Positions 24,784-34,576 of a DNA stretch of 64,000 nucleotides are shown here, one piece after another; the stretch's first letter is position 1, and each line of letters starts with the position of its first letter. Position numbers and translations under genes: made by a program. The notes beneath the pieces are model-generated. The model made no database searches. It was not told the origin of the DNA and was given only the letters and a program-made list of their open reading frames with translations. The DNA is from Nocardia mangyaensis (GTDB lineage: Bacteria; Actinomycetota; Actinomycetes; Mycobacteriales; Mycobacteriaceae), in the NCBI RefSeq assembly GCF_001886715.1, contig NZ_CP018082.1, positions 2,728,001 to 2,792,000 of the forward strand. The letters are read 5' to 3'.

Positions 24784-26283
24784 ATGACGCGGCATGTCGA
24801 CGTACTGATCATCGGCGCAGGCCTGTCCGGAATCGGCACGGCCTGTCACCTCCTTCGCGAGCAGACCGGACGCAGCTACGCGATCCTGGAGCGCCGCGAG
24901 AACATCGGCGGCACCTGGGACCTGTTCAAGTACCCCGGCATCCGCTCCGACTCGGACATGCTCACCTTCGGCTTCGGGTTCCGGCCCTGGATCGGCACCA
25001 AGGTGCTCGCCGACGGCGCCAGCATCCGCCAGTACGTCGAAGACACCGCCAAGGAATACGGCGTCACCGACCACATCACCTTCGGCCGCAAGGTCGTGCA
25101 ACTCGACTTCGACCGCGCCGCCGCGCAGTGGACTGTGCGGGCCCTGATCGAGGCCACCGGCGAGACCGAGACCTGGACCGCCAACTTCGTCGTCGGCGCC
25201 AGCGGCTACTACAACTATGACCAGGGCTACCAGCCCGATTTCCCCGGCCAGGAGAACTTCACGGGCCAGATCGTGCACCCGCAGCACTGGCCCGAGAACC
25301 TCGACTACCAGGGCAAGAAGGTCGTGGTCATCGGTTCCGGCGCCACCGCGATCACGCTGATCCCGTCGATGGCCGATGACGTCGAGCACATCACCATGCT
25401 GCAGCGCTCGCCCACCTACATCCAGGCACTGCCGTCCGACGATCCGGTCGCCATCGGTTTCAAGAAGACCCGCGTGCCCGACGCGATCGCCTACAAGATC
25501 GGCCGCGCCCGCAACATCGCCCTGCAGCGTGCCAGCTTCCAGCTCTCGCGCACCAACCCCGAGCTGGCCAAGAAGCTGATGCTGACCCAGGTGCGGCTGC
25601 AGGTCGGCAAGAACGTCGACATGCGCAACTTCACGCCCACCTACAACCCGTGGGATCAGCGGCTGTGCGTGGTGCCCAACGGCGACCTGTTCAAGGCCCT
25701 CAAGAGCGGCAAGGCCGACATCGTCACCGACCGCATCGCGAAGTTCACCGAGAAGGGCATCCTGACCGAGTCGGGCCAGGAGCTCGAGGCCGACATCATC
25801 GTCACCGCCACCGGCCTGAACGTGCAGATCCTGGGTGGCGCGAAGGTCACCATCGACGGTGAGCCGCTGAAGATCAACGAGACGGTCGCCTACAAGAGCG
25901 TGCTGTACTCCGACATCCCGAACTTCCTGATGATCATCGGCTACACCAACGCGTCCTGGACGCTCAAGGCCGACCTCGCCGCCGCCTACCTGTGCCGCGT
26001 TCTCAACATCATGCGCGACCGCGGCTACACCACCTTCGAGGTGCACGCCAACCCCGAGGACTACGCCGACGAGTCGCTGATGGGTGGCGCGCTCACCTCC
26101 GGCTACATCCAGCGCGGCGACGGCGAGATGCCCCGCCAGGGTGCCCGCGGCGCGTGGAAGCTCGTCAACAACTACTACCGGGACCGCACTCTCATGCACA
26201 AGGCACCCATCGAGGACGGTGTCCTGCAGTTCAGCAAGACCGGTACCGCCGTCGAACCGGGCGAGAAGGTCCTCGGCGCCTGA
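24784..26283 (+). CDS. Flavin-containing Baeyer-Villiger monooxygenase, EthA-like
   Basis: 499 residues from ATG 24784. FAD Rossmann motif IIGAGLSGIGTACHLL, family block ERRENIGGTWDLFKYPGIRS, the BVMO fingerprint FTGQIVHPQHWP (FxGxxxHxxxW) and the NADPH motif VVIGSGATA are all intact. Length and sequence style match mycobacterial EthA, which oxidises ketones and activates thioamide prodrugs. No EthR-type repressor is adjacent. A strong terminator follows. Confidence 0.9.
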   Translation: MTRHVDVLIIGAGLSGIGTACHLLREQTGRSYAILERRENIGGTWDLFKYPGIRSDSDMLTFGFGFRPWIGTKVLADGASIRQYVEDTAKEYGVTDHITFGRKVVQLDFDRAAAQWTVRALIEATGETETWTANFVVGASGYYNYDQGYQPDFPGQENFTGQIVHPQHWPENLDYQGKKVVVIGSGATAITLIPSMADDVEHITMLQRSPTYIQALPSDDPVAIGFKKTRVPDAIAYKIGRARNIALQRASFQLSRTNPELAKKLMLTQVRLQVGKNVDMRNFTPTYNPWDQRLCVVPNGDLFKALKSGKADIVTDRIAKFTEKGILTESGQELEADIIVTATGLNVQILGGAKVTIDGEPLKINETVAYKSVLYSDIPNFLMIIGYTNASWTLKADLAAAYLCRVLNIMRDRGYTTFEVHANPEDYADESLMGGALTSGYIQRGDGEMPRQGARGAWKLVNNYYRDRTLMHKAPIEDGVLQFSKTGTAVEPGEKVLGA

Positions 26284-26292
26284 CCGAGCACC

Positions 26293-26336
26293 GACCGAGG
26301 GCCCGGCTCACCAGATGGTGTGCCGGGCCCTCGGTC
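26293..26336 (+). terminator. Terminator after the monooxygenase gene
   Basis: A perfect 15-base-pair stem (GACCGAGGGCCCGGC at 26293-26307 with its complement at 26322-26336) and a 14-base loop that contains its own CACC/GGTG pairing. It has no T-tract, as is common in high-GC actinobacteria. Confidence 0.8.
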
Positions 26337-26459
26337 ATTCGCCGCCGTCGACCGTGGAAGTCGTTGTCGCCGTAGGAGAAAGTGATCTAGGCGAACCCTC
26401 GGCGCCTACCGTACGATCGCGAGCGAGGACACCGCCCTGGGAGATGTGAGGAGGACGGT

Positions 26460-27731
26460 GTGGGAGTTCGCCTACCGGCGACCATCCGAGTCGCGGGGAC
26501 GTGGTCGCGGCGCTTCGCCGCGACGACACCGGGTGTGATCGGGCTGGTGTTCGTGGTCACGGCACTGGCCTGCCTGATCGCCGGGTCGACGGCCGGGCAA
26601 CAGCTCGGCGCGAAGATCGACCGTACCGAGCAGGTCCTCGACCGCACCGAACCGCTGGCCTTCGCGGCGCAGAGCCTCTACGTCTCGCTCTCGGCGGCCG
26701 ATGCCGGTGCCGCGACGGCATTCCTGTCCGGCGGCATCGAATCACCGCAGGTCCGTGACACCTACGAGCAGGCACTCGCCGAAGCCGCTGCCGCACTGGC
26801 GGAAGCGACCGCGGGTGCCACCGACGCCACGACCAGAACGATCGTCGCCCGCATCGCCGCCGACCTGCCCACCTACACCGGCCTGGTGGAGACCGCGCGT
26901 GCCAACAACCGCCAGGGCTACCCGGTCGGCTCCGCGTACCTGCGCCAGGCCTCGGACCTGATGCAGACCTCGCTGCTGCCGCACGCCGAACAACTCACCG
27001 AAGCCCGCTTCGCCGCTGTTGGCGAGGACCAGCGCGACATCGGCGCGCTGCCGTGGACGACGATCGTGGGACTGCTGCTCGTCCTCGCCGCTTGCGGCGT
27101 CGGCTCGGTCCTGCTCCTGCGGCGCACCAATCGGCTGGTGAACGCCGGGATCGCCGTCGCCGCCGGGGCGACTCTGCTGGCCCTGCTGTGGACGGTCGGT
27201 GCCACCGTGACCGCCGCGCAGTTGCTCGACACCGGGAAATCCGGCGCGGGCGCCAGGGTGGAGAACCTGGCCGGTGCCCGCATCCTGGCCCAGCAGGCCC
27301 GTACCGACGAAACCCTCGCCCTGATCACCCGCGGCGACATCACCGAGCCCGAGGCCGCGTTCCGCACCCACACCGGCGAGCTGGAACAGCGGCTCCTCGC
27401 CGCGGGCATCGCCGACTCCGAGCCCGGACGGACATTGGCGAGGTGGACCGCGGGCCACAACGCCCAGCGCACCGCCTATGAGAAGGCCGACTATGCGGGT
27501 GCGGTCGAACAGGCGATCGGTACCGGCCCCGAGAGCTCGGCCACCAGCTTCACCCGGCTCGACCAGGAACTGCGCGACGCGCTCGCCCACGCGCGCGACG
27601 ACCTGCGCGACGGTGTCGACGCCGCGGGAAACGCGTTGATCCTGAGCCCCTTCGGCGTCCTGGTCCTGCTGCTCGGCGCGGCGGGTGCGGTGGTCACCGG
27701 CCTGTGGCCCCGACTGAAGGAGTTCCTGTGA
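26460..27731 (+). CDS. glnX: GlnX-like membrane sensor protein
   Basis: 423 residues. Transmembrane helices at about 25-46, 198-220, 230-254 and 395-416 enclose two helical extracytoplasmic segments, as in mycobacterial GlnX (Rv0412c). In mycobacteria GlnX with the lipoprotein GlnH detects amino acids outside the cell and controls PknG. GTG start. First gene of a seven-gene operon; its stop overlaps the glnH start (GTGA). Confidence 0.85.
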   Translation: MGVRLPATIRVAGTWSRRFAATTPGVIGLVFVVTALACLIAGSTAGQQLGAKIDRTEQVLDRTEPLAFAAQSLYVSLSAADAGAATAFLSGGIESPQVRDTYEQALAEAAAALAEATAGATDATTRTIVARIAADLPTYTGLVETARANNRQGYPVGSAYLRQASDLMQTSLLPHAEQLTEARFAAVGEDQRDIGALPWTTIVGLLLVLAACGVGSVLLLRRTNRLVNAGIAVAAGATLLALLWTVGATVTAAQLLDTGKSGAGARVENLAGARILAQQARTDETLALITRGDITEPEAAFRTHTGELEQRLLAAGIADSEPGRTLARWTAGHNAQRTAYEKADYAGAVEQAIGTGPESSATSFTRLDQELRDALAHARDDLRDGVDAAGNALILSPFGVLVLLLGAAGAVVTGLWPRLKEFL

Positions 27732-28708
27732 GCACCCGCCGGAGTCTGCTCGTGACGGCGCTGACCGCGGTCGCGGTGCTGGTCGCGGGCTGCGGCGACG
27801 CACCGGAACCGTCGACCATCCCCGCCACCGCCCTCGCGCCACCGCTGCCCGGCGCCGAGGCGATCACCGAGGCACCCGTCGAACAGGGCTCTGGCGTCTG
27901 CGACACCGAGGGCACCCTGTCGCCGGGCGCCCGGCCGCGACCGGGCGCGATGCCCGCCGGGTCGGCCATGGCCGCGATCGTCGCCAACGGCAGGTTGCGG
28001 GTCGGCGTCGACCAGAACACCTACATGTTCGGCTTCCGCAATCCGTCCACCGGCCTGCTCGAGGGCTTCGACATCGACCTGGCTCGCGAGGTCGCGCGCG
28101 ATCTGTTCGGTGATCCGGACCGGATCGAACTGCGCTCGGTCACCGCCGCCGACCGGATCGCGCTCCTGCAGGACAAGCAGGTCGACATGATCGTGCGCAC
28201 CTTCTCGGCCACCTGCGAGCGGCGCCGAGAGGTCGACTTCTCCAGTGCCTACTACCGTGCGGCGCAACGCATCGTGGTCCCCCGTGGTGGCGGGATGAGC
28301 ACCGCCGCCGATCTGGCGGGCAAGCGGGTGTGCGTGGCCAAGGGCACCACGGCCGCCGCCCCGCTGTTCGACCTCGACCTGCCATCCCCGCCCTCGGTGC
28401 TCGGCGTGACCAACTGGACCGACTGCCTCGTCGCCCTGCAGCAGGGCACGGTGGACGCGATCAGCGGCGACGAACCGATCGTGGCCGGTCTGGTGGCCCA
28501 AGACCAGAATCTCGAGATGGTCGGTGACCCGATCGGCACCGGCGCGTACGCCGTCGGCGTGCCCAAAGGCAGCGACGAGCTGGTGCGCTTCGTCAACGGC
28601 GTGCTCGACCGGATGCGGACCGATGGCACCTGGCAGCGCATCTACCAGCGGCACCTGTCCTCGCTGGGGCCCTCGCCCGGTCCGCCCGAGCCCCGGTACG
28701 TCGGATGA
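27728..28708 (+). CDS. glnH: GlnH-like amino-acid-binding lipoprotein
   Basis: 326 residues from GTG 27728. Signal peptide with lipobox VLVAGCGD, then a type 3 extracellular solute-binding domain (GRLRVGVDQNTYMFGFRNP, GFDIDLAREVARDLFG, VDFSSAYYRAAQRIVV). No ABC permease or ATPase genes are present, so it acts as a receptor and not as part of a transporter. Coupled by overlap to glnX and to the next gene. Confidence 0.88.
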   Translation: MSTRRSLLVTALTAVAVLVAGCGDAPEPSTIPATALAPPLPGAEAITEAPVEQGSGVCDTEGTLSPGARPRPGAMPAGSAMAAIVANGRLRVGVDQNTYMFGFRNPSTGLLEGFDIDLAREVARDLFGDPDRIELRSVTAADRIALLQDKQVDMIVRTFSATCERRREVDFSSAYYRAAQRIVVPRGGGMSTAADLAGKRVCVAKGTTAAAPLFDLDLPSPPSVLGVTNWTDCLVALQQGTVDAISGDEPIVAGLVAQDQNLEMVGDPIGTGAYAVGVPKGSDELVRFVNGVLDRMRTDGTWQRIYQRHLSSLGPSPGPPEPRYVG

Positions 28709-29877
28709 GCTGGCCGATTCTCGGTGTCGTCGAGATCGATCGTGAACTGGCTGCGCGCACAGCGGAACTGACCAAGGTGACCACGACACTGCTGGAACTG
28801 GACCGCCACCCGGGACTCGTGCTGGTACGCCAGTACGCGCCGGAAGGCGAGACCGCCCGGCGCTGGGCGGCCGTGGACAAGGCACTGGGTGAACTCTGGG
28901 AGGGGCTGGGCCGGGTGCGCGCCATCCTGAGCGAAGCCGAGGCCGTGCGGGGTGGGCGCGGACGACTCGACGACCGAGCGCGCGCCCGGCTCACCGAGTT
29001 GCTGCGCGGACGGTCACACGAGGTCGCCCGGATCCCGATTCCGCTGGCGCAGCGCGGCCTCACCGGCCCCGGCGAGACCGTGGTGACGGTCGGCATCGCC
29101 GACACCCTGGACCGGATGCGCGGCGCGTTCGGCTTCGTCGCGCAGTTCGCCGACGAGGTCGAGGCCGTCGACCGCCAGGTGCTGGGCGCGCTCGCACCGC
29201 TCCAACAACAGGTCGAACAGGCACACGGCGCCCTCGACGCCGCGGCCGAACCCCTTGCCGCGCTGTTGCGCCGAGCGGGCACCGACCCGCTCGGCTTCGC
29301 CGACGGCGAGATCACGACCGCACTGGCCTCGCTCACCGCGCTGATCGACACCGAATCCGACCGCCACGCCGAACATCTCGCCCTCGCCGCCGACCTGCCC
29401 GGCGCCGTCACGGCCGTGCGCACGCGCCTGACCGAACTCGACGAACTCCAGCGCGACGCCGACGACACCGCCGCGACCGCCGAGCACAAGATCGCCACCG
29501 CCGCGCTGCCCGCGGGCGGCGAACCGGCCACCCGGCTGCGGACCGAACTCGACACCCTCGGCGCCGAACCCACCCGCCCGACGGTGGAGCACCTGTTCGC
29601 CCTGCGTGTGCGCACCGCCGATGCCCTCGCCAAGGCAACACTGCGTAAGGACTTGGCGCGCGGACTGCTGGACCGGCGCGCCGAACTCCGCGGCAGGCTC
29701 ACCTCCTACCGCGCCAAGGCCTCTCGGCTCGGTGTGGCCGAGGACCGCGATGTCCTTGCCGCCGACCGCATCGCCGCGGGCCTGCTCGGTCGCACTCCCT
29801 GCGATCTGGGCGCCATCACCCGCGCGGTCGCGGACTATCGTTCGATCATCGGGGAGAAAGCGGGGCGGACGGCATGA
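28705..29877 (+). CDS. Helical protein of unknown function in the pknG operon
   Basis: 390 residues, almost entirely predicted helix with long Ala/Glu/Arg/Leu-rich coiled-coil-like runs and no signal peptide or membrane segment. It overlaps glnH (ATGA, 28705-28708) and pknG (29874-29877), so it is an integral part of the operon. It has no counterpart between glnH and pknG in M. tuberculosis (recalled gene order). Possibly an adaptor between GlnX and the kinase (inference). Confidence 0.65.
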   Translation: MSWPILGVVEIDRELAARTAELTKVTTTLLELDRHPGLVLVRQYAPEGETARRWAAVDKALGELWEGLGRVRAILSEAEAVRGGRGRLDDRARARLTELLRGRSHEVARIPIPLAQRGLTGPGETVVTVGIADTLDRMRGAFGFVAQFADEVEAVDRQVLGALAPLQQQVEQAHGALDAAAEPLAALLRRAGTDPLGFADGEITTALASLTALIDTESDRHAEHLALAADLPGAVTAVRTRLTELDELQRDADDTAATAEHKIATAALPAGGEPATRLRTELDTLGAEPTRPTVEHLFALRVRTADALAKATLRKDLARGLLDRRAELRGRLTSYRAKASRLGVAEDRDVLAADRIAAGLLGRTPCDLGAITRAVADYRSIIGEKAGRTA

Positions 29878-32276
29878 TGTGTCAGGAAGCAGGGTGCGGG
29901 GGCGCCATCGAGGACGGCTACTGCGCTGTCTGCGGCACCGCCCCCGTGGCGAGCGTGGCACCACCCGAACCGGTCGCGGCGCCGACGGGCAGGTCGCGCA
30001 CCACCGCGCAGCCGCGCACCGGCGTACCGCCGCCTCCGCCCGGTGCCTGTGGTGAACCCGGCTGTGCCGGAACGATCGTCGACGGCTACTGCGACACCTG
30101 CGGCACCGCTCCGGCGATCGTCACCGTCCACAGCCCCTCGGCGCCGACGGTGAGCGCCACCGGCCGCACCTCCGGCCGGTCGGTACGCACGCACCGCTCC
30201 GCCTCGGCGCGCTCGACCGCCCGCGGCAGACTCGGCGCCGGTCTGGTCGAGGTGCCGCCGGTGCCGCGCGTCGACCCGTCCTCGGCCATCCTGGTCGATC
30301 CGCAGGTCCCCGAGACCGATCGCTACTGCGGCCGCTGTGACAAGCCGGTCGGCCGCACGCACGACGGTGTGCCGGGGCGCAGCGCCGGATTCTGTCCGCA
30401 CTGCGGCACCCGCTATTCTTTCGTTCCCCGTCTGCGCGCGGGCGATCTGGTCGGCGGCCAATACGAGGTGGCCGGTGCGCTGGCCCACGGCGGCCTCGGC
30501 TGGATCTATCTGGCCACCGACCATCGGGTCAACCGACGCTGGGTGGTGCTCAAGGGCCTGATCGACACCGGCGACAGCGACGCGCTGGCCGCCGCGCTGG
30601 CCGAGCGCCGATTCCTGGCCGAGGTCGACCACCCCAACATCGTCAAGATCCACAACTTCACCGAACATGCCGACGCCGACGGTGACCCGGTCGGCTACAT
30701 CGTGATGGCCTACGTCGGCGGCACCTCGCTCAAGCAGATCCTGCGCGCGCACCGCGCCGCCACCAAGAGCTACCTGCCCCCGGCCCAGGCCATCGCCTAC
30801 GTTCTGGAGATGTTGCCCGCCCTCGGTTATCTGCACGCACGCGGCTGGGCCTACTGCGATTTCAAGCCCGACAACGTGATGCAGACCGAGGAACGCCTGG
30901 AACTGATCGACCTCGGTGCGGTCATCGCGATGGACGACCGCACCAGCCCGATCTACGGCACCCTCGGCTACCAGGCACCTGAGATCGCCGAGACCGGTCC
31001 CACCGTGGCCACCGAGGTCTACACCGCGGGCCGCACACTGGCTGTGCTGATGATGCGGGTGCCGTCGGTCGGCAGCACACTCGGCCCACTGCCCGGCCCC
31101 GAGGACGAACCGCTGCTGGCCGAACACGATTCGCTGCACCGGTTCCTGCAGCGGGCCACCGATCCCGACCCGCTGGCCCGCTTCGGCTCGATGAGCGAGA
31201 TGGCCGACCAGCTCACCGGGGTCCTGCGCGAGGTACTCGCCACCGGCGACGGCGTCCCGCGCCCCGGCATGTCGACCGCCTTCGGCCCCGCCCGCGCCGT
31301 GTTCGGCATCGACAGCGCCGCACCCGAACCCGCCGCCCTGATCGCCGGACTGCCCGCTCCGCTCGTCGATCCGGGCGACTGCGGGGCGGCGCTGCTGGCC
31401 ACCACCGACGCCGCCACCCCCGCCGAACTGGAACAGGCGCTGACCGCCGGTCTGCGCGCTGTTGTCACCGGTGGCCAGCGCTCGGTGGAGATCCCGCTGC
31501 GCCTCGTGCGCGCCGAGCTCGAGGCGGGCAACGCCGAGGCGGCCCGCACCCGGCTCAGCGCATTGGACGAGGATCTGGAATTCGACTGGCGCCCCGTCTG
31601 GTACCGCGCCCAGGCCGCGCTGCTCACCGGTGACCACGCTGCGGCCGCCGCCGATTTCGAGGCCGTCTACGCCGCGCTGCCCGGCGAACCCGCCCCCAAA
31701 CTCGCCCTGGCCGCGGCACTGGAGCTGGGTGCGCGCGCGACCGAACCCGAGCCACTGCGCGGCGACCTCGACCGCGCGTTGGCGCTCTACGAACTGGTGT
31801 GGCGCACCGACCACACCTACCTCTCGGCTGCCTTCGGCGCCGCTCGGCTGCGGCGCGGCACGGGCGACCGCGCCGGCGCGGTCACCGTGCTCGACCAGGT
31901 CGACCGCACCTCCTCGATGTTCACCGAGGCCCGACTCGCCGCGGTGGAAACGCTGCTGGCGCGCCGAGATCCGGCCGACCTGGACGAGGCGCTGCTGCGT
32001 GAAGCGGGTGACCGGGTGGAGCGCCTTCGCCTCGACTCGCGCACGCGCAGCGCGCGGGTGCGGATGGATGTGCTCGAGGCCGCGCTGAACTGGATCCGGT
32101 CGGGACAGCGACCGAGCGCGGCAGGCAAGCTGTTGGATGTGGAATTCACCGAGCAGGGAGTGCGAACGGGGTTGGAACGATGTTTGCGGACATTGGCGCG
32201 CGAGGAGGAGGACATGTGGACCCGGTTCCTGCTGGTGGATCAGGCGAACGCGGTTCGCCCGAGGACCACGCTGTGA
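29874..32276 (+). CDS. pknG: PknG-type serine/threonine protein kinase with zinc ribbons and TPR
   Basis: 800 residues. Two tandem zinc ribbons at residues 3-20 and 59-76 (C-x4-C..C-x2-C), a rubredoxin-like site (YCGRCDKPV..FCPHCGTRY) right before the kinase domain, glycine loop ALAHGGLGWIYLA, Lys in WVVLKGL, catalytic loop AYCDFKPDNVM (HRD His replaced, as in PknG) and DLG. A C-terminal tetratricopeptide region follows. Mycobacterial PknG phosphorylates the FHA protein GarA to steer glutamate metabolism. Here a phosphatase and an FHA protein follow in the same operon. Confidence 0.93.
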   Translation: MMCQEAGCGGAIEDGYCAVCGTAPVASVAPPEPVAAPTGRSRTTAQPRTGVPPPPPGACGEPGCAGTIVDGYCDTCGTAPAIVTVHSPSAPTVSATGRTSGRSVRTHRSASARSTARGRLGAGLVEVPPVPRVDPSSAILVDPQVPETDRYCGRCDKPVGRTHDGVPGRSAGFCPHCGTRYSFVPRLRAGDLVGGQYEVAGALAHGGLGWIYLATDHRVNRRWVVLKGLIDTGDSDALAAALAERRFLAEVDHPNIVKIHNFTEHADADGDPVGYIVMAYVGGTSLKQILRAHRAATKSYLPPAQAIAYVLEMLPALGYLHARGWAYCDFKPDNVMQTEERLELIDLGAVIAMDDRTSPIYGTLGYQAPEIAETGPTVATEVYTAGRTLAVLMMRVPSVGSTLGPLPGPEDEPLLAEHDSLHRFLQRATDPDPLARFGSMSEMADQLTGVLREVLATGDGVPRPGMSTAFGPARAVFGIDSAAPEPAALIAGLPAPLVDPGDCGAALLATTDAATPAELEQALTAGLRAVVTGGQRSVEIPLRLVRAELEAGNAEAARTRLSALDEDLEFDWRPVWYRAQAALLTGDHAAAAADFEAVYAALPGEPAPKLALAAALELGARATEPEPLRGDLDRALALYELVWRTDHTYLSAAFGAARLRRGTGDRAGAVTVLDQVDRTSSMFTEARLAAVETLLARRDPADLDEALLREAGDRVERLRLDSRTRSARVRMDVLEAALNWIRSGQRPSAAGKLLDVEFTEQGVRTGLERCLRTLAREEEDMWTRFLLVDQANAVRPRTTL

Positions 32277-33289
32277 CCGCGTCGGGGTGTCCCGACTGCG
32301 GGGGATCGGCGCGGTCGGAGCATCGCTTCTGTGAGGGGTGCGGGCGGGAGCTGGGCGTGCGCAAAGTGGCGGTGCCCGTGCACGATCCGGTCGCGGTACC
32401 GCAGTGCTCGACCTGCGGTGAACGGCGTTACGAGGCAGGGTGGTGCGCGCACTGCGGCAGTCCCAAGCCCGTGCCGGACCGTTTCGAGGACGATCTGGGC
32501 CCGGTGTATGTCCTCACCGATCGCGGGATCAGCCACTCCCGCAACGAGGACGCCGTCGCGGCCGCCGTGCGCGAGGGCGACGGCACCAGGGTGATCGTGG
32601 TGAGCGACGGCGTGTCCACCTCCCAGGACCCGCAGGCCGCCTCCGGCACCGCGGTCCGTACCGGCGTCGACGCGGTACTGGCCGCCCTCGCCGACGGCCA
32701 CTGCGCCCAAGACAGCGTGATGGCCGGATTGGCGGCGGCGACGGCCGCGGTGCGCGGCATGTCCCGCACCCCCGAATACGCGCCGTCGTGCACCTACGTC
32801 TCGGCGATCGTGCGCGAGACCGCCGAGGGCACCGAGATCACCATCGCCAATGTCGGTGACAGCCGGGCCTTCTGGCTCGCCGCGGGCGATCCCACCGCCT
32901 CACGCCGACTCAGCGTGGACGACTCGTGGGCCCAGGCTCTGGTCGACGCGGGCGCGCTCGACGAGGAAGCGGCCATGCACGATCCGCGCGCGCACACTCT
33001 GTTGCGCTGGCTCGGCGCCGACGGTGGCGAGCAGCCGTGGTCGGCGCACTGTCTGCAGCACATGATCGTCGCCGAACCGGGAACACTGCTGCTGTGCAGC
33101 GACGGGCTGTGGAACTATCTGCCCGACGCTGTCGCCCTCGCCGGTTTCACCGCCGAGACCTCGCCGCAGGCCGCTGCCCGCGCGCTGGCCGACTTCGCGT
33201 TGAACAGCGGTGGCAGCGACAACATCACGGTCGCGCTGGCTCCGGTCCCGGTGCGTGGCGCGGTATCGCCTGAACCAGGAGTGTCATGA
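32273..33289 (+). CDS. PP2C-family protein phosphatase with N-terminal zinc ribbons
   Basis: 338 residues from GTG 32273. Cys pairs CPDCGG, FCEGCGRE, CSTCGE and WCAHCGS (residues 5-62) form two zinc ribbons. The PP2C core follows: DRGISHSRNEDA, VIVVSDGVS, NVGDSRAFWL, LLLCSDGLWNYL and SGGSDNITVAL, with all metal-binding Asp residues. It would dephosphorylate targets of the adjacent PknG. Overlaps pknG and the VWA gene by four bases each. Confidence 0.92.
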   Translation: MTASGCPDCGGSARSEHRFCEGCGRELGVRKVAVPVHDPVAVPQCSTCGERRYEAGWCAHCGSPKPVPDRFEDDLGPVYVLTDRGISHSRNEDAVAAAVREGDGTRVIVVSDGVSTSQDPQAASGTAVRTGVDAVLAALADGHCAQDSVMAGLAAATAAVRGMSRTPEYAPSCTYVSAIVRETAEGTEITIANVGDSRAFWLAAGDPTASRRLSVDDSWAQALVDAGALDEEAAMHDPRAHTLLRWLGADGGEQPWSAHCLQHMIVAEPGTLLLCSDGLWNYLPDAVALAGFTAETSPQAAARALADFALNSGGSDNITVALAPVPVRGAVSPEPGVS

Positions 33290-34575
33290 GTGCCGCTGAG
33301 ACCGCGGGTATTTCGATCGCTGTAGACCAGAACGAGTTCCTCGCCGAAGGGGCGCGGGTGGTGGACGCGGTGCTCACGGTGACCACCGGAGCCGAGCTCG
33401 CCGCGATCGCCCCCCTGCCGCCCCGGCTCGAGATCTTGATCATCGACTGCTCCGGGTCGATGGGCAACAAGCGCAAGTTCGAGAACGCGCTCGGCGCCAC
33501 CCGCACCGCGCTCGACGAGATCCCCGATGGCACCGCCTTCGCGATCATCGAGGGCACCGAATCGGCGCGGATGATCTACCCCACCAGCGGTGAACGGTCG
33601 GCACCTGCCGACCGCGACCATCGGGTCGCGGCTCGGCGCGCCCTCGACAAGCTGCGTCCGGACGGCGGCACCGCGATGGGTTCGTGGCTCGCGCTGGCCC
33701 GCGAGGTCGCCCTCGCTCATCCGGGCGCGCAGGCACACGCCATCCTGCTCACCGATGGCAAGAACGAACACGAGACCCCGGAGCAACTGGCCACCGAACT
33801 CGATCGCGCCGAGGGCCTGTTCGTCTGCGACTGTCGCGGCGTCGGCGCGGACTGGGCGGCCGCGGATCTGCACAAGATCTCCGCCAAGCTGTCCGGCGAC
33901 GCCGACATGGTCGCCGATCCCAAGGACCTGGCCAGCGATTTCGCCGCCATGATGCGCTCGTCGGCGGCCAGGGTGATCCCGGAGCTGACCCTGCGGGTCT
34001 GGACGCCCGCGGGCGCCCGGGTGCGGATGGTCAAACAGGTCTCGCCGGTGCTCGAGGAGCTCACCCGGCGGCGCGCCGAGACCGGGGCACAGGTGGGGGA
34101 GTACCCGCTGTCGTCCTGGGCTGCCGAGGAACGCGAATACCATCTGCAGATCGAACTGGAACCGGCCGCTCCGGGGCGGGAGAAGCTTGCTGCCCGGCTC
34201 AGCGTGCTGGCCGGCGACGAGGTCCTCGGCCAGGGCTTGGTGCGGGCGGTGTGGACCACCGACACCTCGCTGTCCACCCGGATCAGCACCCGCGTCGCCC
34301 ACTACACCGGCCAGGTCGAACTCGCCCAGGCCGTCCAGGAGGGCCTGGCCGCCCGCCGCAACGGTGATCTCACCACCGCCACCGCCAAATTGCGCCGTGC
34401 GGTCGAACTGGCGGCCGCCTCCGGGCACGAATCCACCGCCAAGCTGCTGCGCGGCGTGGTCGAGGTCGACGGCGACGGCACCGTCAAACTGCGCGGCCAG
34501 GTCGCCGCTGCCGACGAGCTGGCCCTCGACATCCGCTCGACCAAGACGGCGCGGGTCCGACCGGAGGGTGGCTGA
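33286..34575 (+). CDS. VWA-domain protein
   Basis: 429 residues. The VWA metal-ion-dependent adhesion site is complete: LIIDCSGSMG (DxSxS), PDGGTAMGSWL (Thr) and ILLTDGKNE (Asp). A beta-rich middle and helical C terminus follow. No signal peptide, so a cytoplasmic scaffold in a phospho-signalling complex is likely. Coupled to the phosphatase by ATGA. Confidence 0.88.
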   Translation: MSAAETAGISIAVDQNEFLAEGARVVDAVLTVTTGAELAAIAPLPPRLEILIIDCSGSMGNKRKFENALGATRTALDEIPDGTAFAIIEGTESARMIYPTSGERSAPADRDHRVAARRALDKLRPDGGTAMGSWLALAREVALAHPGAQAHAILLTDGKNEHETPEQLATELDRAEGLFVCDCRGVGADWAAADLHKISAKLSGDADMVADPKDLASDFAAMMRSSAARVIPELTLRVWTPAGARVRMVKQVSPVLEELTRRRAETGAQVGEYPLSSWAAEEREYHLQIELEPAAPGREKLAARLSVLAGDEVLGQGLVRAVWTTDTSLSTRISTRVAHYTGQVELAQAVQEGLAARRNGDLTTATAKLRRAVELAAASGHESTAKLLRGVVEVDGDGTVKLRGQVAAADELALDIRSTKTARVRPEGG

Positions 34576-34576
34576 C

